A stretch of 64,000 bases of DNA from Paraburkholderia sp. BL10I2N1 (lineage in GTDB: Bacteria; Pseudomonadota; Gammaproteobacteria; Burkholderiales; Burkholderiaceae). Location of the stretch: contig NZ_SNWA01000004.1 in assembly GCF_004361815.1 (NCBI RefSeq), positions 310,001-374,000 of the forward strand, written 5' to 3'. The notes beneath the pieces are model-generated. The model saw only the letters and a program-made list of their open reading frames with translations, ran no database searches and had not been told where the DNA came from. Positions 37,778-49,200 of this stretch are shown in pieces. Position numbers and translations under genes: made by a program. The first letter of the stretch is position 1, and every line of letters begins with the position of its first letter.

Positions 37778-37843
37778 GCCATTGATAAATAAACGTTTTT
37801 AGACACCAACCGCCAGAAATTGCACGAAAGGTACGAATACCCC
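37671..37843. repeat. 173-bp element with 35-bp perfect terminal inverted repeats
   Basis: 37671-37705 and 37809-37843 are exact reverse complements. Each outer end begins GGGGTATTCG, and 103 bases lie between. Ends beginning GGGG and repeats of 35-38 bp recall Tn3-derived miniature elements, but the flanks (CATAC and TGAGG) show no 5-bp duplication. The element covers the start of the citrate-synthase-like frame. It is either a MITE-type insertion, an invertible segment, or a scar. Confidence 0.65.
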
Positions 37844-38037
37844 TGAGGATGGCGGCAAGCCGGAGAGCGCCGCTGGTGAAGGCAATGCGTCTTGTGCTGA
37901 TCAGTCACACGGTTGATTGTCCGGATGCTGCGGGGATGGCGGAAGGTTCTGTGGGGAGCGGTGGTTGCGTTGCCGCCGCTTCGTATCGTCAACTTGACAT
38001 AACATAATTTATCAATTTTTGCGATGTAGGTCCAAAG

Positions 38038-38072
38038 TAGAAATGTCGCGTTTCCGCTAAATAGAAATGTCG
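38038..38072 (+). repeat. Direct repeat pair TAGAAATGTCG
   Basis: Two exact 11-bp copies at 38038-38048 and 38062-38072, 24 bases apart, just upstream of array A and sharing its AGAAAT core. They may be extra, more diverged sites of the same array or the end of an IS21-like element. Confidence 0.6.
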
Positions 38073-38082
38073 GAGTGCATTT

Positions 38083-38205
38083 ACAGAAATCGTTCGGGAA
38101 ACTCGACAGAAATCGTTCGGAAATGGCGTATGCGTCTTTCCGGAGCGATTTACGTCGAAAAAAGAATGCATCGATAACCACGCGCCATTTCCGAGGGGAT
38201 TCTGT
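38083..38205. repeat. Array A: four 19-bp sites, two direct then two inverted
   Basis: Sites begin at 38083 and 38106 (plus strand, e.g. ACAGAAATCGTTCGGAAAT) and at 38137 and 38187 (minus strand, e.g. ACGTAAATCGCTCCGGAAA). Start offsets are 0, 23, 54 and 104. The same layout recurs 384 bases downstream. The preceding GAGTGCATTY is also shared. Likely protein-binding sites. Confidence 0.7.
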
Positions 38206-38466
38206 TAATGGCATCGGAAGTCCGTGAACGTAAGCTTCTAACCATTTTTCCTGAAACATGGCCGATTTCCCGGTTTTGGTGCAAATTTACCTTGAGTACG
38301 TAAATTAGGTACGAGAAGCGCTTCACATATTTAAGTAGGTTTTTTACGTCGCTTGCAAAATGCGACTCAAGCGGCCGGAAATCGCTCCGGCGAGCTACGA
38401 TTGACAGCCCGTGCATCGTCCTTGGCCTGAGTTGTCGCCAGGAAGCAAAATCATCAGAGTGCATTC

Positions 38467-38589
38467 ACAGAAACCGTTATGAAAACTCGACAGAAATCAT
38501 TGAGAAATGCCGTTGTCGGCTTTTCTAAGGGATTTACGTCATAGAAAGAACGCACAGACGAGGTTGTGTCATTTCTAAGCGATTTACGT
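38467..38589. repeat. Array B: diverged copy of array A with identical geometry
   Basis: Sites begin at 38467, 38490 (plus), 38521 and 38571 (minus), again offset 0, 23, 54 and 104. Sequences differ (for example ACAGAAATCATTGAGAAAT and ACGTAAATCGCTTAGAAAT) but fit the same loose consensus ACRKAAATC-N6-GAAW-like. Spacing is conserved better than sequence. Confidence 0.7.
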
Positions 38590-38878
38590 TAAGTCTCTTG
38601 CCCGGCCGCGATCATGGCGACTTCTCGGTTGACGGAGGCGAGAAAACTTGCCGCGGAGCCGGTGAGTGGGAACCGTTGGCGGCTGTTTAGGTGATTACAA
38701 CGGCTTGCTGTCGATCGGCTTATGCGTGCGGGGCGAGCGACCGCCCGACGACGAGGCATACGTTGATGCTCGCCAGCGACGGACCATCAAAATCGGCGGG
38801 AACGAACAGACTGTCGGGTACGGCTGCGTGCAGGCAGGGCTTCGGAGCTAAAATGTGAATGCGGGCAGGTTTTATTCG

Positions 38879-38930
38879 ATATTCACAAATTCGCCCCCCT
38901 TGAATTGCATATTCACAAGTTTGCTCCCCG
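38879..38930. repeat. Tandem ATATTCACAA repeats with an inverted TGTGAAT partner
   Basis: ATATTCACAAATTCGCCCCC at 38879 and a close copy at 38909 are 30 bases apart; TGTGAAT at 38854-38860 lies inverted upstream. The layout suggests another terminal-repeat or binding-site cluster unrelated to arrays A and B. Confidence 0.5.
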
Positions 38931-39084
38931 GCCGTTCTGGCCCGTTCGACATTCGGGGATTTGTTCCGAAGCACTGCACTCAGTGCTTCGATACGATTGC
39001 TCCGGCTATACGAGCATCAATGCAGAATGTAGCCCCGTCCGACGTAACGTCTGCCGTAGTTGGTCCCCGCTACCCAACACCGCC

Positions 39085-40269
39085 TTAACTGGAAAGAAGG
39101 CGATCCATCTCGCGGATCAGTTGTCCTACGTCGCCCGGTTTAGGCATCCGGAGATGCGCGATATCGTCCCGCACGGGCTTGGCGAGCCTGCAAACCTGCT
39201 CGGCGCAGATTTCGTCCGTCGTGGTTGCCACGAGCTTGCCCAGCTTGCACATGCCGACGATGTTGTTGTACTCGAGCTCGTCCGGATCCATCAGCATGAC
39301 ACGCGTCTGGTCGATGGGGCGCGCAATCTTGCCGTTGTTCAAGGCAGCTTCCCGCTGCAGCTGGCTGCTGAACCGTCGAATGACTGACAGCCGTCGCTCC
39401 TCAAGCCAAGGAGTCAATGTCTTTACGCACGCTCGCCAGTATCGACGTCTGATCCGGTTAAGCGCGTCATCGCGGGCCTCGGGGCGGCCATGCTCTGCCA
39501 TGTAGGCGTCGTTGAGCACGTGGGTTGCCTCTGGTGCTGCATTTGAGCAGGTTCGCATGAGCCAGGACCGGTTGCGCCATCGCGACGGCGTGTCGTTCAT
39601 CAACTGCTGTAGATGAGCGATGATATTGACGATCTGCGGCTCGCTCATCTGCATTATCCGTTCTGCGAGCTCCACATCGAAGCCAGCGAATTCAGCGACG
39701 ATAGCCCGCGACAATCTGGTCGTTCCCGGTCCGGGACGCGACAGCATGCGCAGGGAGACATACGCGTCCATCTCATCGGCTGAGAGACCTCCGTCGAACG
39801 TGATTACCTGAACTCCCCCTTCCCGTTCGTCTCGCGGCAGTGATTCCTCATGCACGCCGAGCACAATGTGAACGTTACCGTCCCCTGTGCCAATGGACCG
39901 AAGAAAAGTGCTCCCGTACCGTTCAATGTTCTCGACTCCGGAAGGTCCGTCAGGCATGAGAATAACGGCGCTGCGACGGTCCGCCTGCAGCAGGATCAGT
40001 TCGGCCGCCGTCACATGCTTGCGGCCGAAATGAACCCCGACGTCCGCCGCGATGTCAGTGCCGCCACTGATTTTGAGCGTAACGATCCGTTCGATATGTC
40101 CATGCCTGAGTCCACGCTGGACCCCCTCCCATGTGCCGGGCAAGGTGTCGATGGGAAGGTTTATCCACAGTAGTCGAGAGCTCGCGGCCGTCTCTTCGAT
40201 GCGCGTGACGAAGTCGCATGGTCCTGGCAGATTCCAGTACAGTTCGGGAACGATAGTTGGCTTGTCCAT
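39085..40269 (-). CDS. Fourth gene of the PIWI-helicase operon, unknown function
   Basis: A 394-residue soluble protein. The first ~150 residues look like an alpha/beta fold (RLLWINLPIDTL, then AVILMPDGPSGV and VHIVLGVHEESLP strands) reminiscent of a P-loop NTPase, but no GxxxxGK[ST] is present; the C-terminal half is helical, basic and Arg-rich. Its ATG lies one base after the stop of the 3160-aa gene, so translation must be coupled. Either a degenerate ATPase partner of the giant protein or a nucleic-acid-binding subunit is plausible. I do not recognise the family. The upstream in-frame extension into the giant gene is not used as the start. Confidence 0.7.
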   Translation of the reverse strand: MDKPTIVPELYWNLPGPCDFVTRIEETAASSRLLWINLPIDTLPGTWEGVQRGLRHGHIERIVTLKISGGTDIAADVGVHFGRKHVTAAELILLQADRRSAVILMPDGPSGVENIERYGSTFLRSIGTGDGNVHIVLGVHEESLPRDEREGGVQVITFDGGLSADEMDAYVSLRMLSRPGPGTTRLSRAIVAEFAGFDVELAERIMQMSEPQIVNIIAHLQQLMNDTPSRWRNRSWLMRTCSNAAPEATHVLNDAYMAEHGRPEARDDALNRIRRRYWRACVKTLTPWLEERRLSVIRRFSSQLQREAALNNGKIARPIDQTRVMLMDPDELEYNNIVGMCKLGKLVATTTDEICAEQVCRLAKPVRDDIAHLRMPKPGDVGQLIREMDRLLSS

Positions 40270-40270
40270 C

Positions 40271-43200
40271 TTATCTGGCAGTGAGAAGCTCGAAGTAGAT
40301 TTCCGGCACAGTCCAGGTGCCACCAGCGCCTTCCTGAAGAATGCCCATCCAGTGGAGGAATTCCATCTCAGCCCGGGCCACGCCGAGCATGTCACGCACA
40401 TCGTCCACTTCTGCCGACAAGCGAGGTGCTCCCTTGATTGTTTCGAGGAAGGAGTTCACAGCTTCGCGTCGCTCTGGCGCGAAAGTCGCCGGGAGATTGA
40501 CGCGGCGGTAGAACTCATCCAGATTTTCTCCAAAGGCCCGCTTCGCGAGATCAGGCGCCCGGAGCGCGTCGTCAACAGTCATGGTCGCGCTGCACACACG
40601 CTGCACTTCCTTATCGAATCCGCACGATGCCCTGATAAGGGCCGATAGCGCATCGGAGTTTTCCGACACCTCGGAGTTTTCCTGCAGACGGAAGTAAACG
40701 GCATCCTCGGTCCACTGGGGCAGCGGGACGACCCGCCAGCCAGCCGCGTCAATTTTCTTCGCCTCGATAGCCTGCGCAAGCTCGAGTGCGCGCTCCGGCA
40801 TCGCGAGCAACGCGAAACGCACGTCGAGGTTCTGCTTCGCGGCCTTCTGGGCAGCCTGCACGAAGCCGGGAATGTGGGCAGTGTTCCAGGCTGCCGGACG
40901 TACTGCCACAATGCGTCTGACCGGGTGCGCTCCTCTGTTTCGACGCAAATTGACCAGATAGTCATTGGCGGAAATCGGGCCAATACCCGGCATCATCGTG
41001 TAGACGCCATCCTGGCCGATCTTCCATTCGTCTCTGCCGGCCGGTTTGTTCAGTTCCACGATCCCGCTCAGTTCATTTCCTGTAAGCACCAGCAGTTCGC
41101 CGTCCGACGAGTCCATGTAACGACGCACCCAGGCGACCGGGAAAGGAAACGGGATACTGCTCGTGCCGTGATCCATGGTGACACGTCTCTCGCCGCGGTT
41201 ACGCGTTTCCTCCGGCGGCTCCTTGGCGAGCTCGTCGAGCTTGTGGGCTACCCGATCGGCATCGCCCATCATCATGGCAATGTTAGGGTTCCGTAGCACA
41301 TAGCGCGTGTTGACCCGCTCCAGCACGTTGAGTTTGATCATTTCCTCAAGCAGGGCCTCGTAGACGCCCGGCCCGGCGTTCGCGAAATGGGTCGGTACAA
41401 GGGTTTCGCAAAGATCGCTGATTTCCGAGATCGTGAGGCCTGCGTATGGGCCCGACGCGCTTTGGGAATAGTAGACATCCGCAAGCAGGAGCGCGATCGC
41501 CTTGTAGCGTTTGTCGAGATTCAGGTTCAGTTCGAACTTGTGGCGCAGTTCACTCAGCAACGAACTGTCATTCTCGACCGCATCCAGATCGTCTGCGCTG
41601 ATATATAGCGGCGGCTTCGCATCCTGACGGCGGTTCATCAGCCGGTCGACAAGGCTCTTGCAGTAAAGCTGGATGAACGCCGGATAAAAGTTGCAAACAG
41701 ACAGGATGCGCAGTGGAAGATCCTCCTCGCTATGCGAAAAAAGGAAACCCATGGCTGCCAGCGGCTTGGTGATGAGACGGATACCACGCTGGATGTCGGA
41801 CGCAGAACTGAACGGTTCCAGTGCGATCGTTTCCGCCTTGCCGAGCACCGAGTTTTCCTCGGAGGTCATCCGCGTCATGTTGTGAAGGCCCGCGATCACG
41901 TAGCGGATGTGGCATGCGTGATGAAGGTTTTCGACCATCTGCTGGAGACTTCGGACAAATCCGACTTCTCCCTTCGCGAGCCGTAACTCCCGCCCCATCA
42001 GTGAGTCGGCTTCATCGATCAGCAGATAGATGGATTTCAGGTCAGTCCTTCCCTGGACCTCTTTCTCGATCCAGTCCCTGATATGCTGCCACTGCGTCGG
42101 TTGCCCCGACATCGGGCCGATGATTTTCCGGGAAAGTAGATTCCGGTACACGAAACTCCATGCAGCATGCACATGACTCGTCGACGAGTCGATCGTATCC
42201 ATCGAGATATACACCGCGGACATGCCGGGCGTACTTTGCGTCTCAAGTTCGACTTGTGCAAGGAGCGAGGACTTCCCGAGGCGACGCCCGCCGTAGAGAA
42301 CGCCCAGACTCTTCACATCGCGAAGCTTGGCGAGCTCGACCTGACGCCCAAAGAACATCTCCGTTGGCACCGGGCGGCCACCGTAGTCGTCGTACGGATT
42401 GGTATTGAAGCTCAGCATGCCGACCCGCATGAGCGCCTGCAGGCGCTCGCCAGGATGCAGCGCGACATATGCCACCAGTTCGTCATCGATCAGCAGCGCC
42501 GGCGCAGCGCCGCATACACGAGCCCGGCGCGTCATGTTCAGACGCGCACGGGCGAGCACGACGGTCGGGGTTCCGCCAATCTCATGCATGAGCTGACGCA
42601 GACCATTTTCGGTCGAGTGACCGAACATCATGAATCCTTGAATGTGCACAGCCCGTGACCCAAGCACGGGCGGTATAAACATCTCGTCGTCAGCCGTCGT
42701 GGGGAACGTGAACGAACGGTCTGGCAGCACGAAGCGCAAGCGGTTTGTGCGGCCGTGCTCCGGAATCGTCGACGGTGTATGGTTGATCCCCAACAGGTGA
42801 AAAACGGTTTCCAGTTGCCTGCTATCGCCGGAGAGCTTCTGGCGTGGGCCTACGAACAGATCGAGCCACGCTCTGACGAGCTTAACCGCCTCATCCCGCT
42901 CGTCGCTGGAAAGCGCCTTCAACCATTCCGGATCGTCTTCGGTAACTGGTTGCTCAAGCGCCGTACACAGTGCGTCCAGCGGCGATTTATTGCTATGGAC
43001 CGACTGATGGACCCGGCTCATGAACTGGTCGTAGTCCAACGCTACATCCGCACGGCCTCCAAGACGAACCGGAAGCTTGTGCGTTGCCTTCAGAAGCGCA
43101 AGTGCATCGTGAGCCGTGCGCAGGCTGGCGGCGTTGTCCGACTGCAGCATGGCGCGAATGCGCTGGATATCCTGGGAAGATGCAAGTCCCCGGTTTGCCT

Positions 43201-46200
43201 CAGCATATCCGTTGAGATCCTCTTCCAGCCGTCTGGCGACTTCGTTCAGTCGCGCTGCCAGCGGCATCAGGACACGATGACGCAACACTGCTGCCGCCTG
43301 AGGAAAGTCCGCATACATAACGCCGTCTGCGGAGGGGTGACCAATGCCCTTCTCCGGGCGTAGGGAGTCCTGCATTGCCTCGATCACACGCTGCATGCTG
43401 TTGGCCTCGTTCTGTGTCAGGGCAGATAGCGTCATCGCATGAGTGACCCGCTGTCGGGCCCTTTGCAGTTCTGCGCTGAAGGCGGTCTTGCGCTGGTTGT
43501 AAAGCCGAAGCACGGGCGCGTCGCCAGCGGTGAGCATGGAGCGCGGGAGGCACGAGTCAATGTGGAAGGCGGGGATGAAGCGCTGCGCCGCAAGGTGTTG
43601 GCGAAGCGCTTCTTTCAACGCCTCATCTATACTGTCGTCGTCTGCCCCGATAGATAGTCCTTCCCCCGCCCATCGCCCGGTTTCTTCAAGGATTGCGGCG
43701 GGTACGCAAAGTGCCGGCGTGTGTTCGTCAACCGGGGCGAGCACGGGCATGAGATCGCGACCGAGCGGCGCCTGAATGAGCAGCTTCTGCTTTTCCTGCG
43801 GGATACACGCGGGGGCCTGATTGTTGTCATAAAGCCGCAATGCGCACTTGATCGCCGAGATAGCTGCATCACGATAGAACGCTTCCAGGTTGCCTCGCGT
43901 TGCAATCGCGGTGATCTCCACCAGCGAGTCCTCAAGATGCCGGTGCAGAGTCGCGAGAAAACTCAGCGTACTTTTAACGAGCTCGACGTTCGGGTTTTCC
44001 TGGCGCCGTGCGTGGTCGAGATAACTCTCAATGAATTTTCTTGTGACTTCGATGTTCTCGATCGCCCGAGACCTGAAAAGGCCATCGGGACGGGTACGTT
44101 CGCCGAGTTTGCGAAAAATTTCATCGACCATCGCCGCAGGCTTATCCATCTTGCGGCGCGCTTCTTCGTAGTGTGCACTCACCTTGTCCGGCGCGCCTTT
44201 GGTAATGCTCTCAAGGCATGAGCCAATCGGACTCCTCGGACTGAACATCTCCTCATGCATCGCCTTGAACCCGCGATGGTTCCAGCTTGAGTAAATCTCG
44301 GGTGCTGTTTTCCAGGTCGTGGCCCGGTGCTGAAAGCGCTGCAGTTCATGCTTCAATGCTTCTTTGTCGCCAATCTGCGAAACGAGGAACATGTCCCGGG
44401 TCAACTGCAGCCCGCGCTGGCGAATCGTGTCAATGTGTTCAATAAGCGCCCTGAGCCGCGGATGACCAGTCAGCGGAGCGCTGATCGCATGGCCGATGTT
44501 CCACTGGATGTCTGAACTGTCAAAAAGCATGCTCGAGAGACCGGCCGCAAGCACGCCAAGCGCGACCGATGCGGAATCGGTGAGGCTGCTGCCTGTCAGC
44601 GACTGCGTGATGAGCATCTCCTTGAGGGCCGGGTCCAGCCGTGTTTCGAACTCGAACTGGCAGTCCATCCTGTACAGAGACTCGACCAGCGCATGCAATA
44701 CGACGTAGTGGGTATTGGTCTCAGTGGGTACCATCTCTCCAAGAACCGGCTTCATTGCCTCCACGTGCACGGTGGCAAGACCATAGAGCCGTCGCCCGAC
44801 AAGACGGTGCAAGACGGCTGAGTGCTTCTCGACGAACTGATGCGCAGTTTCCAGCTCTTCATCGAGGTCGTCCGAAGCCTGATCGGTCGCGGGCACGACG
44901 GTGTCTGGCGCCGTCGAATTGACGCCGAGTTCATGGGCTGCATCGCTGTCTGAGAAGGACTGGCCTGTGTGCTCAGACAAAGACTCACCTGCGGCCGCGC
45001 CATTCTCACTTACAGATGAAAGGCCAACGGCAGTGTCTTCGACAGGAACGTCATTGTCACTCTGCTCTGGCACGGAAATCTCGTGCCGGACTTCCGACTC
45101 TACCAGCATGGTCTCAGCCAGATCGGCGTCACCGTCTCCAGGAAAAACTGGCTCCCTCATATCGACTGCCGGTGCAGGTTCGTAGGTCTCGGGCGACGTC
45201 GGGACCGCGGGCTGAGTCATGATTTGTTCTATCACCGCGGCCGCCTCGCTTACGTCCCCGCCGACGTCGCTCAACGAGTCAATGCCCGTATCTGTTGCCA
45301 TCGTAAAGCAAGGGCTCTGAAGCACAAGCCCCTTCAGCTCCTCGGCGCTCCTCAGCATCGAGTCGACCGTCTCTGACAAAATCCGGTTGCGCTTCTGCCG
45401 CTCCGCGAGTACGGGCGTGGACGGCATGCTCTCGATCTTCTTCATCTGTGAGTCGAGAGCCTCGATGTCGCCGACAAGCACATCGATGCGCGCGATGCTT
45501 TCTTCGGCGACGTCCATGTCCTCCAGGTCCTCGACGCAGCTCACGGCTCCCAACCCGAGCTGCAGTTCGAGCGGCTTTATCTTCGACAGGAGATGCTGGC
45601 TACGCTCAAGCAGCGCCAAATGACGTTGGCGTGCCTGCTGGGCAGCATTTTTTCGTTCGAGCGCCCGGCGGTGCATCAACTCAAGTGTGACGAGAAACTC
45701 ATTGATTTCGGCAACAGATTCCGAAAATTCGGTGGTGCCGGGTTCAAGCTTCTGGACCTGCGTTGCAATTCTTGACCTGATACTCAGGAAAACGGCATCG
45801 TCAGATGAATCGCCGTCTTTGATGGAGGTCTCGGCAGCCTCTGTATTGGCGTGCGCCATCTGTATCTCCCGTAGCTGCGGTGTTGCAGAATCTGCGTGTT
45901 CAAATGAGTCGGTCTGCCCGGCATCTGCCAGTGACTCGCGCGGGACGGCATCTGCCGGCGTGCTTGCGGCTAGCGAATCCTCGTTGGTGTTCACAGACAC
46001 CCTGCCCTCGGTGGCGGCGAGGCTGTCAACTACTGCCTGCATCTCAGGTTTGGGGCGACGCCTGAGGATGGTCTGAAACTTGTTGAGATGGTCGCACTGC
46101 GCAATGGCATCGTTGACCGCGGACGCGACGTCGAGGTAATACTTCAGCGCCTCCTCGGTCAATGGTCCGGGAATATCAGTGATATTTCCGATTACGGCAT

Positions 46201-49200
46201 CGCGCCAGTCACCGATGGGGTATTGGGCCACCAGGAAAATCAGCCAGCCCATCAGCTCATCATGACGTGTCTGCTGTGCCCATCCGGCTAACTGCTCGAG
46301 CACTGCCGGCTTGAGCGAGTGGCCCAAAAACTGTTCTTCGGTCGGTCGACCCGGGTTATATGCAGTATTGATGAGTTCGTGCAGACGCCTGAACGACAGC
46401 CCTCCAATGAGATCTGAGGCTGGCGCAAGTGCCATGGCTGACTGCGGCACCTGGAGCAGCGCCCCCATCCAGTCGAGCAGTTCACTTTCACGAGGCATGG
46501 GCGCACGCTCCCTGACCACGCCCATGTCGCGTAAAGCCTTCCAGTAAGAAGCGGCCTTTCTGCGAACCGTCGTGTTGAACTCGCCGAATATGCCTTTGGT
46601 TTTTATCCAGTATGGCAACTCGACACGAACGCGCACCCCGGCATCCTGGTACATCATGCGTTGTCCGAGCCGGCGGACTCTCAGATCGCGTGAACCGTGC
46701 AACGTCGGCATCGGCGTCAGCTTGACGCGTGTCAGGAGATCGGTCTCATCGCTCGCGGTCGCTGCCCGGTTGACCTCGGGCAGTTCGACCTCATCCTGCG
46801 CTGTCAGACTGTCAGTTTTCGCTGAATTTTCAATGAGGCGCGAGACGTACGTCCGTGCACCCGGCGACTCATTCTTCTCTTCCGCTGCATCGCCGCCATC
46901 AGGCGGTGTTGCCTCATTCGACGGCGGTGGATCGTCATCCTCATCCTCAGGAAAGCGGATCACATAGTCTTCGATCTTGCGGCGGAAGAACAGCGGCGCA
47001 GGTAGCGTTGTCCAGTCATCATAGTGGGCGTAGCCGATGCGAAGTCCCATCACCAGCATGGCGACATTCCGGGCCATCACGCCTTGGGGCGCACGCAGTA
47101 CGGTAATTTCCATACTTGCGGGCAACGACGCATCCCATGCTGCAGGATCCATCATTTTCTGCGCGTATTCCTTCGCTCCCTTCCCGATCTGTTGCATGCG
47201 CGGAGTCGCGCGGTAGCAGGAAAGGCCGCGTTTTACCTGCACGGTCTTGGCATAGCCCATCGTCGCCATGAAATGACCATAGCCGCGTTCGATGGCCGGA
47301 CCGTCTTCTGACAATTCAACGAGCGATTTGCCGGTGCTGTAATAGGCATCGATGAACGTTTCGCCCGAATGGGTGCGCTCGTCACTGCTTAGCCACCCTT
47401 CGTAGGTGACCTTCACCTCCGAGCGCAACGACAGTGTGTCCGCACCACGACGCAGCCGCACGAAGCTCATGTCCTTGAAATGTGCGAGATCAGCGCTTCC
47501 TAGCTTTACCGTACCGCCCGTTGTCAGATCGGTGTCGCGGATTCCGCGCCACAGACCTGCCACGCTCTGCCAGTCGATCAGCACCACAGCACACGGATCG
47601 GTCTCGTGGATGGAAAGCAGCGTTTCCCTGATCGCATCCTCGAAGATGCTTTTCAGCCACCGGTCATCTCCTGCGTGCATCTGCCGCTGACTGCCTAGCC
47701 ACTGCAGGCCCGCCGACAGCGGTTTCCATTCGGATCGTTGCGTACCCTTGCCTCCCTTGTAGATAAACTGCACCTCAGTGACACCGGTCTCGATCACGAG
47801 GCGCGTGTTTAGCAGGAAGGTGAAGCCGGTCTCTCCGCTGCCGAATCTGGCGCGGGAGCGTATGGCCTGCAGACCGTAGATACACCGAGGCATATGCTCC
47901 GGCGACAATAGTTGGGCCGCGAATTCGCGGGTGCCGAAAATGATCCCCGAGTGCGCGAGGAAGACGTCCAGGAGCGCGCTTTGGGTACGGTGCAGGAATG
48001 CCTGTTCGGCGGCCGGATCATCAGGCGCCTCGATAGGCAAAAGGTGGTGAACGTTCGCACCGATCGACGACATCGCGTGGATGCCAGCGTAATAATTGAC
48101 ACCGTCCTCGTTGCGCTGCCTGTACTTGTCTGGCGCGCAGATCAGCGCGATTACGGGTCGCGTGCCGCTGACCTGCCTGATCGTCGTCGTCGCCAACTGC
48201 CAGCGTTTGACGCGCTCGTCGAAACGCCCACGCGCATTCAGGTTTACGCCGTCCAGATCAGCGCGCAAACCGTGGGTACCAGCGGGCAGCGCCTCAAGCT
48301 TTATTTCTACGGCGTCACCAAAAAGCGTTTGAACTGAGTTGGCAATGATTTCCTGCTCGCGTGCGAGGTCGCACAATACCCACAATATCGGCTTGTTATC
48401 ACCGTGAGAGAGCTTCAGCGCCCGTATGTTCTGTTCACGGTAGTCTGCGATCGAAGTGATGCGCTCGGTAGTACCTTCATCGCCCGACTCATCGTCGTCT
48501 ACATCGACTTCTTCCGCATCAGAGCCGGACACGAGCGAATCACCGGCGGCACCGAATTCGAGGTCTGTCAGACGCAACATTTCCTGCAAGGGGCGCTTTT
48601 TCCGATTGATTGCGATTTCGCGCAAGCCGATCGGACGCGAGGCGAGTGCGTAGCCGACGATTTCGCTAACAGTCTCCAGTAGTCGCGCTTCGTCGCCCTC
48701 GAAGACCGTCCGGGGAGAAACAAACTTGAAGAGCGTCGGCAATTCGGGGAGCCCTGCCCACCAGCCGGTGCGCTCGTCGAACTCCCTTCGACGCACTGCC
48801 TCCTCAAGCGTATCGGGAAGCGCGGAACGTGACTCGATCTGCGCCGCCGCGTAACCTTCGCCGAACTCCCAGCCCGTTTTTGCACGCTCCACCGGTATCA
48901 TGACGGCGGGTCGTCCGGGGGCCAGCACGTATCCCGTGACACGCCTTGGCATCTTGCCATGGGCAAACGGCACCTTTTTCGCCCACACTCTTTTCATTGC
49001 CGAGACGCCCAGGAAAAGGTCGCGGCTGTATGGCATGGTGCTGACCGTCAGTCGTGCTACCATCGAGAAGACATCGTCACCCCGGGTTGCGCGTTGCGGC
49101 ATTGACATCAGTTCGATCGCGTTGGATCGGCTCTCCGGACTGGCCACCAGTTCACATGCACCTAGCCCTTCGAAGAGTTCTTCGCCCATCAGGCTGCCAC

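Larger units (their letters stand above)
37844..39084. other. 1.2-kb non-coding, repeat-rich boundary of the PIWI island
   Basis: No convincing gene on either strand. It is noticeably more AT-rich than its surroundings up to about 38.6 kb and holds several families of short repeats, annotated separately: a TAGAAATGTCG pair, two four-site arrays and an ATATTCACAA pair. This looks like accumulated transposon ends or a recombination or segregation site at the left edge of the island. Confidence 0.6.

Noticed and set aside
36059..37792. Plus-strand frame of 577 codons over the citrate-synthase-like gene
   Set aside because: Arg/Gln/His-rich shadow without domains; the minus strand has the citrate-synthase-like motifs.
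37671..37843. Intact Tn3-family transposon end
   Set aside because: Ends begin GGGG but the rest does not match Tn3-family repeats I know, no TnpA is near, and no 5-bp target duplication flanks it.
38083..38589. CRISPR array at the 38-kb repeats
   Set aside because: Repeats are degenerate, occur in both orientations, and spacing is irregular within a fixed pattern; no cas genes are in the window.
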